From assembly GCA_002319875.1 (NCBI GenBank), contig DCFS01000334.1:5870-18759 (forward strand): 12,890 nt of DNA, read 5' to 3'. Each line of letters begins with the position of its first letter. Position 1 is the first letter of the stretch. Positions 7,365-12,890 of the stretch are shown in pieces. The position numbers and the translations under genes are program-made. Source of the stretch: Treponema sp. UBA1798. GTDB taxonomy: Bacteria; Spirochaetota; Spirochaetia; Treponematales; Treponemataceae. The notes beneath the pieces were generated by a model. That model searched no databases and was not told the DNA's origin. It was given only the letters and a program-made list of their open reading frames with translations.

Positions 7365-7401
7365 AGCCACTTTCAAAAGTAACAGACTTTTGAAAGTGGC
7401 T
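7365..7401. repeat. Perfect inverted repeat H3, 16-bp stem, possible terminator
   Basis: The arms AGCCACTTTCAAAAGT (7365-7380) and ACTTTTGAAAGTGGCT (7386-7401) are exact complements around the 5-base loop AACAG. On the minus strand it begins seven bases after the stop codon of the exported unknown gene and is followed by TTTT. It could therefore terminate or stabilise the rpmH-to-unknown-gene transcript. Both the T-run and the GC content are modest. Confidence 0.88.
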
Positions 7402-7408
7402 CATCTAC

Positions 7409-8233
7409 TTAAAATTGCATGGTAAACCATTTATATATTGCATCGAGCCTTGAATTCAGTGAATTGTTCATCCTTTTTTCAAGTAATGAAAAGCGGACTA
7501 TATCTGCATGTATTACCATATAAACAAGATACGAATCGCCACAGTCTGAAACAACAAGATTTATATTCATACTTCCTGTTTTTACTGCACGAATAACCGT
7601 ATAATAGAGGGGCTCTATATTAGTAAAAAGTACTGAAACTTCAGTATTGCTCTGCCCATAATCAAGACGGTATTTGCAATTTCCAAACGTATGTTCATTC
7701 TGATAACAATAAAGAATCAGCCCGTCTGCCGGCCCGTCTGTCTTATCAGGAACAGCAGTTTCCGAATCGGGAGATTCTATCATGTAAGACTCATTATATA
7801 AAACATCCCATTCTTTCCGGGAATTTGAATAATACATCATTCCCTTCATTTTTGAAATTGAACGCAATACACGGGAAACTGCATCAAGCGAAGTATCAGT
7901 TCCTTTATTTTTACTGTTTTCGGTAAGTTCCGTTTTTTTTATTATATGCAGGCTCTCTGAAATAAAAGAAGGCTCATTTTTTATATCATTAACGTTGTTA
8001 AAGGAAACTGCTTTTTTTGCAAATGGTGTATCAGGAACAAGAAGTAATGCTGTTTCTCCTTTTGCAAGCGTATGTTTTATTTCCCCGTTCTGCTTTAATT
8101 CCGTAACTACAGAAGAATCAAGTATTGTGCTTATATCATATGCCGCAATATTCTTTGTCTGGGCAAAAAGACCGGAAAATGATAAAAATAAAAGACATAT
8201 TACAGCTGTAAAAATTTCCGGTTCTTTATTCAT
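7409..8233 (-). CDS. Exported protein of unknown function in the jag operon
   Basis: The 274-residue protein has a clear N-terminal signal: a hydrophobic core from about residue 8 to 22, then GLFA with likely cleavage before Gln25. There is no lipobox Cys at that site, so a soluble periplasmic protein is expected. The rest looks like a single globular domain without another membrane segment. It contains SAVSRVLRSISKMKGMMYYS-like helical and strand stretches and a C-terminal helix ending in IYKWFTMQF. I recall similar exported proteins in treponemes (possibly the family called DUF6675), but cannot confirm this. Its ATG overlaps the jag stop codon (TAATG, sharing base 8233), so the two are translationally coupled. 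This links it to YidC and Jag, perhaps in envelope work. It is followed directly by three hairpins. Confidence 0.8.
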   Translation of the reverse strand: MNKEPEIFTAVICLLFLSFSGLFAQTKNIAAYDISTILDSSVVTELKQNGEIKHTLAKGETALLLVPDTPFAKKAVSFNNVNDIKNEPSFISESLHIIKKTELTENSKNKGTDTSLDAVSRVLRSISKMKGMMYYSNSRKEWDVLYNESYMIESPDSETAVPDKTDGPADGLILYCYQNEHTFGNCKYRLDYGQSNTEVSVLFTNIEPLYYTVIRAVKTGSMNINLVVSDCGDSYLVYMVIHADIVRFSLLEKRMNNSLNSRLDAIYKWFTMQF

Positions 8234-8928
8234 TATCTGATACCCTTATATAATACACGCACCTGCTTATATAAACCCTCACCTTCGCTTTTGGTTTCAA
8301 TATCAGGAATATCATTTAAAGTCGTATGTATTATTCTCCGCTCGAAAGGATTCATCGGTTCGAGAAGAATGGAATTATGGGAAGAATGGACTTTATCAGC
8401 CGTATTATAAGCAAGCCGCACAAGAGTTTCTTCACGACGTATACGGTAATTTTCCGTATCAAGTATTACACGGACATCTTCACGGCCGAGACGACCGGCA
8501 TATACATTTGCAAGCAGCTGTAAAGCATCAAGGTTTTTTCCTTTTCTTCCAATAAGTATTGAAGAACTTTCTGTATCAAGTTTAAAGCCAATCTTATGAT
8601 CTTCACGGAACATGACTTCTGTTTTTGCTTCATATCCCATTTTTGTTATAACCGTTGTTATGAATTTAGTTAATTTCTTTTCAAATTCATCCTGGGGAAG
8701 AGGATCTGTTACCATTCTCCGTGCAGGCATTTTACCTTCAAACTCAGATGCAATATGTTCATCCGAATTAAGTGTATGAACACGGATTTTCACAAATCCC
8801 TTTTTAAAAAGCGTACTTTTCTGGGTTTCAAGAATTTCCACATCGAACTGATCCCGCTCAAGTCCGAGTTCATTGGCTGCCTGTTCTATAGCGTCTTTCT
8901 CAGTTTTTCCTTCGTATTCGTATACCAT
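8233..8928 (-). CDS. jag: Jag/KhpB (EloR-type) RNA-binding protein
   Basis: This is a cytoplasmic RNA-binding protein of the Jag/KhpB family. In other bacteria it pairs with KhpA and influences cell elongation and envelope growth. All three parts are present. The Jag-N domain (residues 1-50) contains KTEKDAIEQAANELG and the TLFKKGFVKIRV end. A KH domain carries the GxxG loop GRKG (127-130) and LDALQLLANVYAGR. The R3H domain has RRIIH with Arg197 and His201, then KSEGEGLYKQVRV. The length of 231 residues is normal for the family. The ATG at 8928 has AGAGG about seven bases upstream. It follows yidC after 64 bases that include a weak AAATCC/GGATTT inverted repeat, and overlaps the next gene by one base. 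The yidC-jag order is widespread in bacteria, which supports the call. Confidence 0.95.
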   Translation of the reverse strand: MVYEYEGKTEKDAIEQAANELGLERDQFDVEILETQKSTLFKKGFVKIRVHTLNSDEHIASEFEGKMPARRMVTDPLPQDEFEKKLTKFITTVITKMGYEAKTEVMFREDHKIGFKLDTESSSILIGRKGKNLDALQLLANVYAGRLGREDVRVILDTENYRIRREETLVRLAYNTADKVHSSHNSILLEPMNPFERRIIHTTLNDIPDIETKSEGEGLYKQVRVLYKGIR

Positions 8929-8992
8929 ATATAAACCTCTGTATTGTAAATCCTTTAATGCGTTTATACTTTAACGGATTTATTATTCTAGT

Positions 8993-10783
8993 TCACTTTC
9001 CGCCTTTCGGAAACTTTTTGATATTTGAATTCCTGCTGACAGTTATTTCGGCCTTTTTATCAGCCATAATTTTATTAATAAAAATCTGCTGCACCATCTG
9101 TATAATATTACTTACTGTCCAGTAAAGTAACAGACCTGACGGGGCATTATAAAAAATAAAGAAAAAGAAAATGGGCATACCATACATCATTATCTTCATC
9201 TGGGTAGCGCTTGTTCCCGTACCCATCCCGCCATTCTGCGTTATTTTACCAAATAGCAACTGTGAAATTACATAAATAACAGGCAATATACGTATCTGAT
9301 TTCCCATGAACGGAATACTGAATTTTAACGAATAAATACTGTCACCTACAGAAAGATCCGGTATCCAGCCGGGTATAAAGCTTGCCCCTCTGAATTCAAA
9401 ATAATTGTTAAACAAATTGAACATCGCAAAAAGTACGACAAACTGAAGAAGCATCGGCAGACATCCTGATACAGGATTATACCCCGCTTCTTTATACATC
9501 TTTGCTGTTTCTTCCTGAAGTTTTTGCGGGTTATCTTTATATTTCGTCTGGAGAAGCTGCATTTTCGGTTGCAGTTCCTGCATTTTAAGCGTTCCAAGTG
9601 AACTCTTCTTTGTAAGCGGAAATAATATCAGTTTCAGAATTATTGTAAGAATAATAATAGAAGCACCCCAGTTTGGAACAATTCTATAAATTATTTCCAT
9701 CATCCATTTCAATATGGTTTCAAGCCAGGAAAGCCAGCCGCTTGACTGGAGACTTTCAGAAAGCCTCTGACTGGAAAGCCCCCATCCGTTATTTTCAGCA
9801 ACGTTATAGGTACGTAATTCTTTTTCATTACGCGGCCCGAAATACATATAATAGGTATCTTTTGTATTTCCCGTTGAAGTAGCTTTACGTACAACCATTG
9901 CCTGCGCATTTGCGTAATTATTAACTTCTATAACTGTTGAATACCAGGTATCTTTTATTATGCCGGAATTCTCGGGTATAATCAGGTCTATAAAATATTT
10001 TCCGCCGATTCCAACCCACTTGATTTCCTTATCATAAGATTTAAAAGTTTTGTCACCGAGATTTATTCTTTTTGCCTTTTCACCGTTATACGCGATAAAA
10101 GAACGTAATTCATAGCGATCAACTTTACGGTCAAAATGAGGACCTATCTGAGGTGAACTTCGCAGCGTATATGCAGCACCATTAAAATTCAGACCAGTTA
10201 CCGGATTTTTTCCATCTATCATGATGTCAAGTTTAAATGCATATTCATCGGGCTTAAAGGAATACTGTTTAACAAGCGTAAAGGAGTTATCAGAACCGTC
10301 AGCATTTTTTATTACGTAATTTTTAAAGAAACCTATCGTATAATCATCCAGCCGTTTCACAGTAAAGATATCATTTATTATCGGATTGTCAGCGCTTCCA
10401 AAAGAAACAGCACATGTACGGTTTAAATTCGAAACATTATCAGCCATCTGAACGCCTTTTCCGGTATAGCTGTCATGATGGTCCAGTAATTCATAACTGA
10501 TGATATCCCCGCCGCGATTCGTAAAAACAACTTTTACTTTCTTTGTAGTAACAGTGTAATTTGATTCGGTTTCCACAGCAGTCGTACTTTCTCCGTTCGG
10601 AGCAGTTATTGTTGCAACCTCATTGCTGACAGCAGAATTGACTGGTGTGACAGGTTCTGCAGCTTTAGCAGCGGCAGGAGCTCCCTGCAGTTGTTTTGCA
10701 GGATAAAATTTCGACTGGATCATCATAAACCCAACAAGTACAACTGTTGAAAGCACTATAGCCCAGATAGTATTTTTTTCCAT
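8993..10783 (-). CDS. yidC: YidC membrane protein insertase
   Basis: YidC inserts and folds membrane proteins, alone or with SecYEG. The 596 residues match the long Gram-negative form. A first transmembrane helix (about 5-23) is followed by a low-complexity Ala/Pro linker, then a large periplasmic domain (about 55-345). A five-helix core follows, starting near IVPNWGASIIILT. Family hallmarks include ILFPLTKKS, the cytoplasmic helical hairpin MQELQPKMQLLQTKYKDNP, GCLPMLLQ and the final helix PSGLLLYWTVSNI. The groove residue that is Arg366 in E. coli is Lys384 here. GGAG lies nine bases before the ATG at 10783. It sits 22 bases after yidD and upstream of jag in the usual order. The C-terminal tail is short and basic, which fits ribosome contact. 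Confidence 0.97.
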   Translation of the reverse strand: MEKNTIWAIVLSTVVLVGFMMIQSKFYPAKQLQGAPAAAKAAEPVTPVNSAVSNEVATITAPNGESTTAVETESNYTVTTKKVKVVFTNRGGDIISYELLDHHDSYTGKGVQMADNVSNLNRTCAVSFGSADNPIINDIFTVKRLDDYTIGFFKNYVIKNADGSDNSFTLVKQYSFKPDEYAFKLDIMIDGKNPVTGLNFNGAAYTLRSSPQIGPHFDRKVDRYELRSFIAYNGEKAKRINLGDKTFKSYDKEIKWVGIGGKYFIDLIIPENSGIIKDTWYSTVIEVNNYANAQAMVVRKATSTGNTKDTYYMYFGPRNEKELRTYNVAENNGWGLSSQRLSESLQSSGWLSWLETILKWMMEIIYRIVPNWGASIIILTIILKLILFPLTKKSSLGTLKMQELQPKMQLLQTKYKDNPQKLQEETAKMYKEAGYNPVSGCLPMLLQFVVLFAMFNLFNNYFEFRGASFIPGWIPDLSVGDSIYSLKFSIPFMGNQIRILPVIYVISQLLFGKITQNGGMGTGTSATQMKIMMYGMPIFFFFIFYNAPSGLLLYWTVSNIIQMVQQIFINKIMADKKAEITVSRNSNIKKFPKGGK

Positions 10784-10805
10784 ATTTAATTACTCCATAA
10801 CGATT

Positions 10806-11027
10806 TCAGGGTACGGGGTCATAACCTCCCTTATGAAAGGGATTACAACGCAATATACGTTTAAATGCAAGCCATAACCCCTTTGCAACTCCATACTTTC
10901 TTATTGCTTCCAGTGCATAATTAGAACAGGTAGGATAATACCTGCAGCAAGGAGGAAATAAAGGAGATATACAGACTTGATAAACGCGGATAAAAAAATA
11001 GAAAAATTTTGAAAAAAAATTTTTCAA
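10806..11027 (-). CDS. yidD: YidD membrane protein insertion efficiency factor
   Basis: YidD is a small membrane-associated protein that assists YidC-dependent insertion. The 73 residues contain the full family signature: VYQVCISPLFPPCCRYYP, then TCSNYALEAIRKYG, and RILRCNPFHKGGYDPVP at the end. Conserved cysteines are at 27, 28, 34 and 61. Translation appears to start at TTG (11025-11027), which overlaps the rnpA stop codon in the sequence TTGA. Family members start at just this point before the signature, and no ATG is available. The first codons lie in an AT-rich perfect inverted repeat (11001-11025). The position between rnpA and yidC is the classical one. Confidence 0.95.
   Translation of the reverse strand: MKNFFSKFFYFFIRVYQVCISPLFPPCCRYYPTCSNYALEAIRKYGVAKGLWLAFKRILRCNPFHKGGYDPVP
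11001..11025. repeat. 10-bp inverted repeat over the yidD start
   Basis: The arms GAAAAATTTT (11001-11010) and AAAATTTTTC (11016-11025) are exact complements with a 5-base loop. On the minus strand the stem begins at the last base of the TTG start codon of yidD and covers codons 2 to 9. It contains an 8-base homopolymer run. It is AT-only except for the end pair, so its stability in RNA is modest. Confidence 0.6.
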
Positions 11028-11386
11028 CGTTTTAACAATCCTGCTTTTTCACACAATGAACGAAATTGAACACACCGTGTACGGAACGAATCATTTCCCG
11101 GATATATCAATAATAATATATCATATCCGGTGTTCAGGCATGTTTTAAAAGAACGATAGACTTCACGGCTATAACGCTTTGATGTATTACGCTGGACTGC
11201 GTTTCCATAACCGCGGGAAAGAGGAAAAGCTATACGATTTAATACCGTTTTATTAGGTGCAAAGAAAAGTTTTGCACCTGAAATGCTCACTTTCTTTCCG
11301 TTTTTAAACAGATTCTGAATCTCAGCAGGACGTTTAACATGTTCTTTTTTTGTAAAACGTCCTGCCTGTAACAAGTCTGTCCCCAT
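11024..11386 (-). CDS. rnpA: Ribonuclease P protein component
   Basis: This is the protein subunit that helps the RNase P RNA bind precursor tRNA for 5' end maturation. The RNA-binding signature RNTSKRYSREVYRSF is at 66-80, with Arg66, Lys70, Arg71 and Arg74 in the expected places. The 120 residues are close to the family norm. The N-terminal part, VKRPAEIQNLFKNGKKV, aligns with the usual start region of the family. The ATG at 11386 is the first in frame but has no clear ribosome binding site. A TTG four codons later, preceded by GGGGA, is an alternative. The gene follows rpmH by 18 bases and overlaps yidD by three bases. It would be co-transcribed with rpmH, as in most bacteria. Confidence 0.95.
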   Translation of the reverse strand: MGTDLLQAGRFTKKEHVKRPAEIQNLFKNGKKVSISGAKLFFAPNKTVLNRIAFPLSRGYGNAVQRNTSKRYSREVYRSFKTCLNTGYDILLLIYPGNDSFRTRCVQFRSLCEKAGLLKR

Positions 11387-11404
11387 TCATTTTACTGATA
11401 TATA

Positions 11405-11560
11405 TCAGTAGGGTTTCTTTTCATCAGATGCTGATAATTTTGAACGGCCTTTTGCACGTCTGCGGGCGAGAACAAGACGACCGCCATGAGTTGCCATGCG
11501 GGCACGAAATCCAAATTTTCTATTGCGTTTGACCTTACTGGGTTGATATGTCCGTAACAT
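11405..11560 (-). CDS. rpmH: Ribosomal protein bL34
   Basis: This 51-residue, very basic protein is large-subunit ribosomal protein L34. It begins MLRTYQPSKVKRNRKFGFRA and continues with RMATHGGRLVLARRRAKGR, an unmistakable family sequence. A short tail, KLSASDEKKPY, extends the protein slightly beyond the usual length of about 44-46 residues. The ATG at 11558-11560 has AAGGAG at 11570-11575, nine bases upstream. It is the first gene of the rpmH-rnpA-yidD-yidC-jag block and has a candidate promoter inside the end of the upstream gene. Confidence 0.97.
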   Translation of the reverse strand: MLRTYQPSKVKRNRKFGFRARMATHGGRLVLARRRAKGRSKLSASDEKKPY

Positions 11561-11582
11561 AGAACACGTCTCCTTATTTAAA

Positions 11583-11603
11583 GAGCCTGCTTAGCATAGG
11601 CTC
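11583..11603. promoter_or_regulatory. Hairpin in the rpmH leader
   Basis: A 6-bp stem (minus strand GAGCCT/AGGCTC) has a 9-base loop and is followed by TTT on the minus strand. It lies between the candidate rpmH promoter and the rpmH ribosome binding site. It may be a weak terminator for the recF-side transcript or a control element in the rpmH leader. The sequence does not decide between these. Confidence 0.5.
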
Positions 11604-11629
11604 CGATATTCTTTTGAATGCAGTAACAG

Positions 11630-11659
11630 AATATACCACTATTTATCAGAATTGGTCAA
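11630..11659 (-). promoter_or_regulatory. Candidate rpmH operon promoter
   Basis: On the minus strand TTGACC (11654-11659) is followed after 18 bases by TATATT (11630-11635). Each hexamer differs from consensus at one position. The -35 lies within the last codons of the upstream DciA-like gene, and the -10 lies just after its stop. Transcription would start near 11623, leaving a leader of roughly 60 bases that contains the GAGCCT hairpin. Confidence 0.6.
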
Positions 11660-12178
11660 CATAATTCTTCTGAACCGCCCAAATATTTCTCTTAGTTCTA
11701 CCGGTAATTCTTCATTTTTTTTATTTCCGGATGTATTTTTCTCTTTAAAACCTTTTCCTGAAAGAATTTCCTCCTCATTATCTATAGATTTAATCATTTG
11801 CTCTTTTTCTTTTCTTATTGCATCTTCATTATCAGTTTTGTATGACAATTCCGCATTGCTTCCCTTTAAACGAAATGCCAGCGTATATATTTTCATTTCA
11901 GGACAATTTTTTTTTAAGCCATTCAGTATATACTTTTTATGTAGCTGAAACATTTGTATCCATCCCGGATGGTCCGTTTCTATAAGCAGTATACCATTTT
12001 TCAAATCTATAAGTCTGCTGTGTTCTGCAAGATTTTCACCACATCCCCGTACTCCTGAAACCGTTCTTTTCCAGACAGAAAGCATTTTATTACCTTTCTG
12101 AATATCAGTCTTTTCTATATCTGAAAAAACACGATTTACAATATCAGCACACGAAACTATCTGTGATTCTTCATTCAT
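11639..12178 (-). CDS. DUF721/DciA-like protein
   Basis: The 179-residue protein has the DUF721 pattern at about 30-105: SVWKRTVSG, then AEHSRLIDLKNGILLIETDHPGWIQMFQ (split here by family convention around the Trp at 73), and KIYTLAFRLKG. DUF721 proteins of the DciA type load or recruit the replicative helicase DnaB in bacteria without DnaC or DnaI, so such a role is inferred here. A charged, low-complexity stretch (about 110-158) and a short helical tail follow. The start is the ATG at 12178, not an upstream ATG at 12337 inside recF. AAGGAG stands six bases before it and homology starts right there. It overlaps the recF stop by eight bases, so the two are translationally coupled. Its place next to recF is common for this family. 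Confidence 0.85.
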   Translation of the reverse strand: MNEESQIVSCADIVNRVFSDIEKTDIQKGNKMLSVWKRTVSGVRGCGENLAEHSRLIDLKNGILLIETDHPGWIQMFQLHKKYILNGLKKNCPEMKIYTLAFRLKGSNAELSYKTDNEDAIRKEKEQMIKSIDNEEEILSGKGFKEKNTSGNKKNEELPVELREIFGRFRRIMLTNSDK

Positions 12179-12890
12179 GCCAGACTCCTTTTTCAAGAAA
12201 ATATATCCGTGTCCCTTTATGCTTATAACGTTCATATGGCTCACCAGGAAGAAATGTACAAAAAAGCTGATCATATTCAGGAAGAAGAGATGTAAGCTTT
12301 TGCCTTTTATCAGGGTCAAGTTCAAGCATAACATCATCCATAAGAAGTACAGGTTTAATACCTGTTACTTTTTCATAAAAAACAGCCTGTGCAGTACGCA
12401 GTAAAAGAGCAATAAGACGTCTTTGTCCGGTAGAAGCAGATGGAATAAAATGTTCTTTATTCTGCATAAATGTAATCCTGTCTCTGTGTGGACCTGATAA
12501 AGTCGTACAAAGAATTTTGTCCTGTTCACGCTTCTGCCTTATACAGGACAAAACTTCTTCCTGTGAAGGGAAATGGACAGATACATCATCAGGTATTTCT
12601 TTCCATGCAGGTTCATATGATATCGTTACGCCCTGAATACCGGTAACTTCCTCATATAATTTTCCAAAAATCTGATTAAACTGAAATACCATATTCTTTC
12701 TTTTTTTCTGAATTATAAGTCCGTTTTCAGCCAATTGAAAATCGTATTCATCAAGCATTTCATATTTTTGTTCTTTGAGAATTATATTCCTGCTTTTTAA
12801 AACCCTTTTATATCTTCTCAATACATCAATATATAAGATATCATACATTGAAAGTGACTGATCAAGAAAGAAGCGTCGTCTTTCCGGTTC
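12171..12890 (-). CDS. recF: RecF recombination and repair protein, C-terminal part
   Basis: RecF is an SMC-like ATPase that works with RecO and RecR to load RecA at gaps and stalled forks. The frame stays open to the right edge of the window, so only the last 239 residues are visible. Roughly 120 N-terminal residues with the Walker A motif lie outside. The visible part starts EPERRRFFLDQSLS, matching the family's RRRFLD segment. It then shows GPHRDRITF, the ABC-type signature STGQRRLIALLLRTAQA, and Walker B PVLLMDDVMLELD followed by D-loop residues. The C-terminus ends EKGVWHE and overlaps the next gene by eight bases. dnaN and dnaA would be expected upstream, beyond the window. Confidence 0.95.
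   Translation of the reverse strand, partial: EPERRRFFLDQSLSMYDILYIDVLRRYKRVLKSRNIILKEQKYEMLDEYDFQLAENGLIIQKKRKNMVFQFNQIFGKLYEEVTGIQGVTISYEPAWKEIPDDVSVHFPSQEEVLSCIRQKREQDKILCTTLSGPHRDRITFMQNKEHFIPSASTGQRRLIALLLRTAQAVFYEKVTGIKPVLLMDDVMLELDPDKRQKLTSLLPEYDQLFCTFLPGEPYERYKHKGTRIYFLEKGVWHE
12185..12190 (-). promoter_or_regulatory. Ribosome binding site that sets the dciA-like start
   Basis: AAGGAG on the minus strand lies inside the last recF codons, six bases before the ATG at 12178. It decides against the 53-codon longer reading frame that starts at 12337 within recF. Confidence 0.8.

Noticed and set aside
12179..12337. A longer N-terminus for the DciA-like protein starting at 12337.
   Set aside because: It lies wholly inside the recF frame and reads as a hydrophobic out-of-frame translation. 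A strong ribosome binding site and the family pattern support 12178.
12350..12366. Inverted repeat ACAGGT/ACCTGT and a GGTATTAAAC match to the repeat flanking ppdK.
   Set aside because: Both fall in conserved recF codons (GIKPVLL) and the match does not extend beyond the short core.

Overview
The window looks like a chromosomal segment of a Treponema-type spirochaete. It is AT-rich. The protein sequences (long-form YidC, Jag, exported immunophilin, phosphate dikinase) and the gene set fit that group. The assignment is inference from recognition, not from a database search. No CRISPR array, tRNA, rRNA or intact insertion sequence was seen.

Layout from left to right. Bases 1-322 are non-coding and hold a degenerate 50-base repeat copy and a good sigma-70-type promoter. 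Then comes ppdK on the plus strand (323-3025), ending in a strong, probably bidirectional terminator. A second repeat copy follows. A small three-helix membrane protein (minus, 3182-3517) is convergent with ppdK and divergent from a UvrD/PcrA-type helicase gene (plus, 3570-5741). From 5722 to the right edge every gene is on the minus strand. In transcription order these are recF (5' end outside the window), a DUF721/DciA-like gene, rpmH, rnpA, yidD, yidC, jag, an exported protein of unknown function, an exported cyclophilin-FKBP fusion, and a small orphan gene.

Functionally, the right side joins the replication-origin neighbourhood (RecF and a DciA-like helicase-loader candidate) to the ribosome and membrane-biogenesis block: L34, the RNase P protein, YidD, the YidC insertase and the RNA-binding Jag. 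Next come two exported proteins, one a two-domain prolyl isomerase that could act as a folding factor outside the cytoplasmic membrane. dnaN and dnaA would be expected just beyond the right edge. ppdK stands alone as a metabolic gene with its own promoter and terminator.

The most unusual structure is a run of three long perfect inverted repeats (12, 17 and 16 bp stems) packed into about 140 bases at 7264-7401, between the exported unknown gene and the immunophilin gene. The first and third share a core and look like members of one palindrome family. Other points worth attention are the same-direction joining of recF-dciA to rpmH, the dual-family immunophilin, and a possible leaderless gene at 3517. 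I found no clear new defence or mobile system. The genes are mostly housekeeping.
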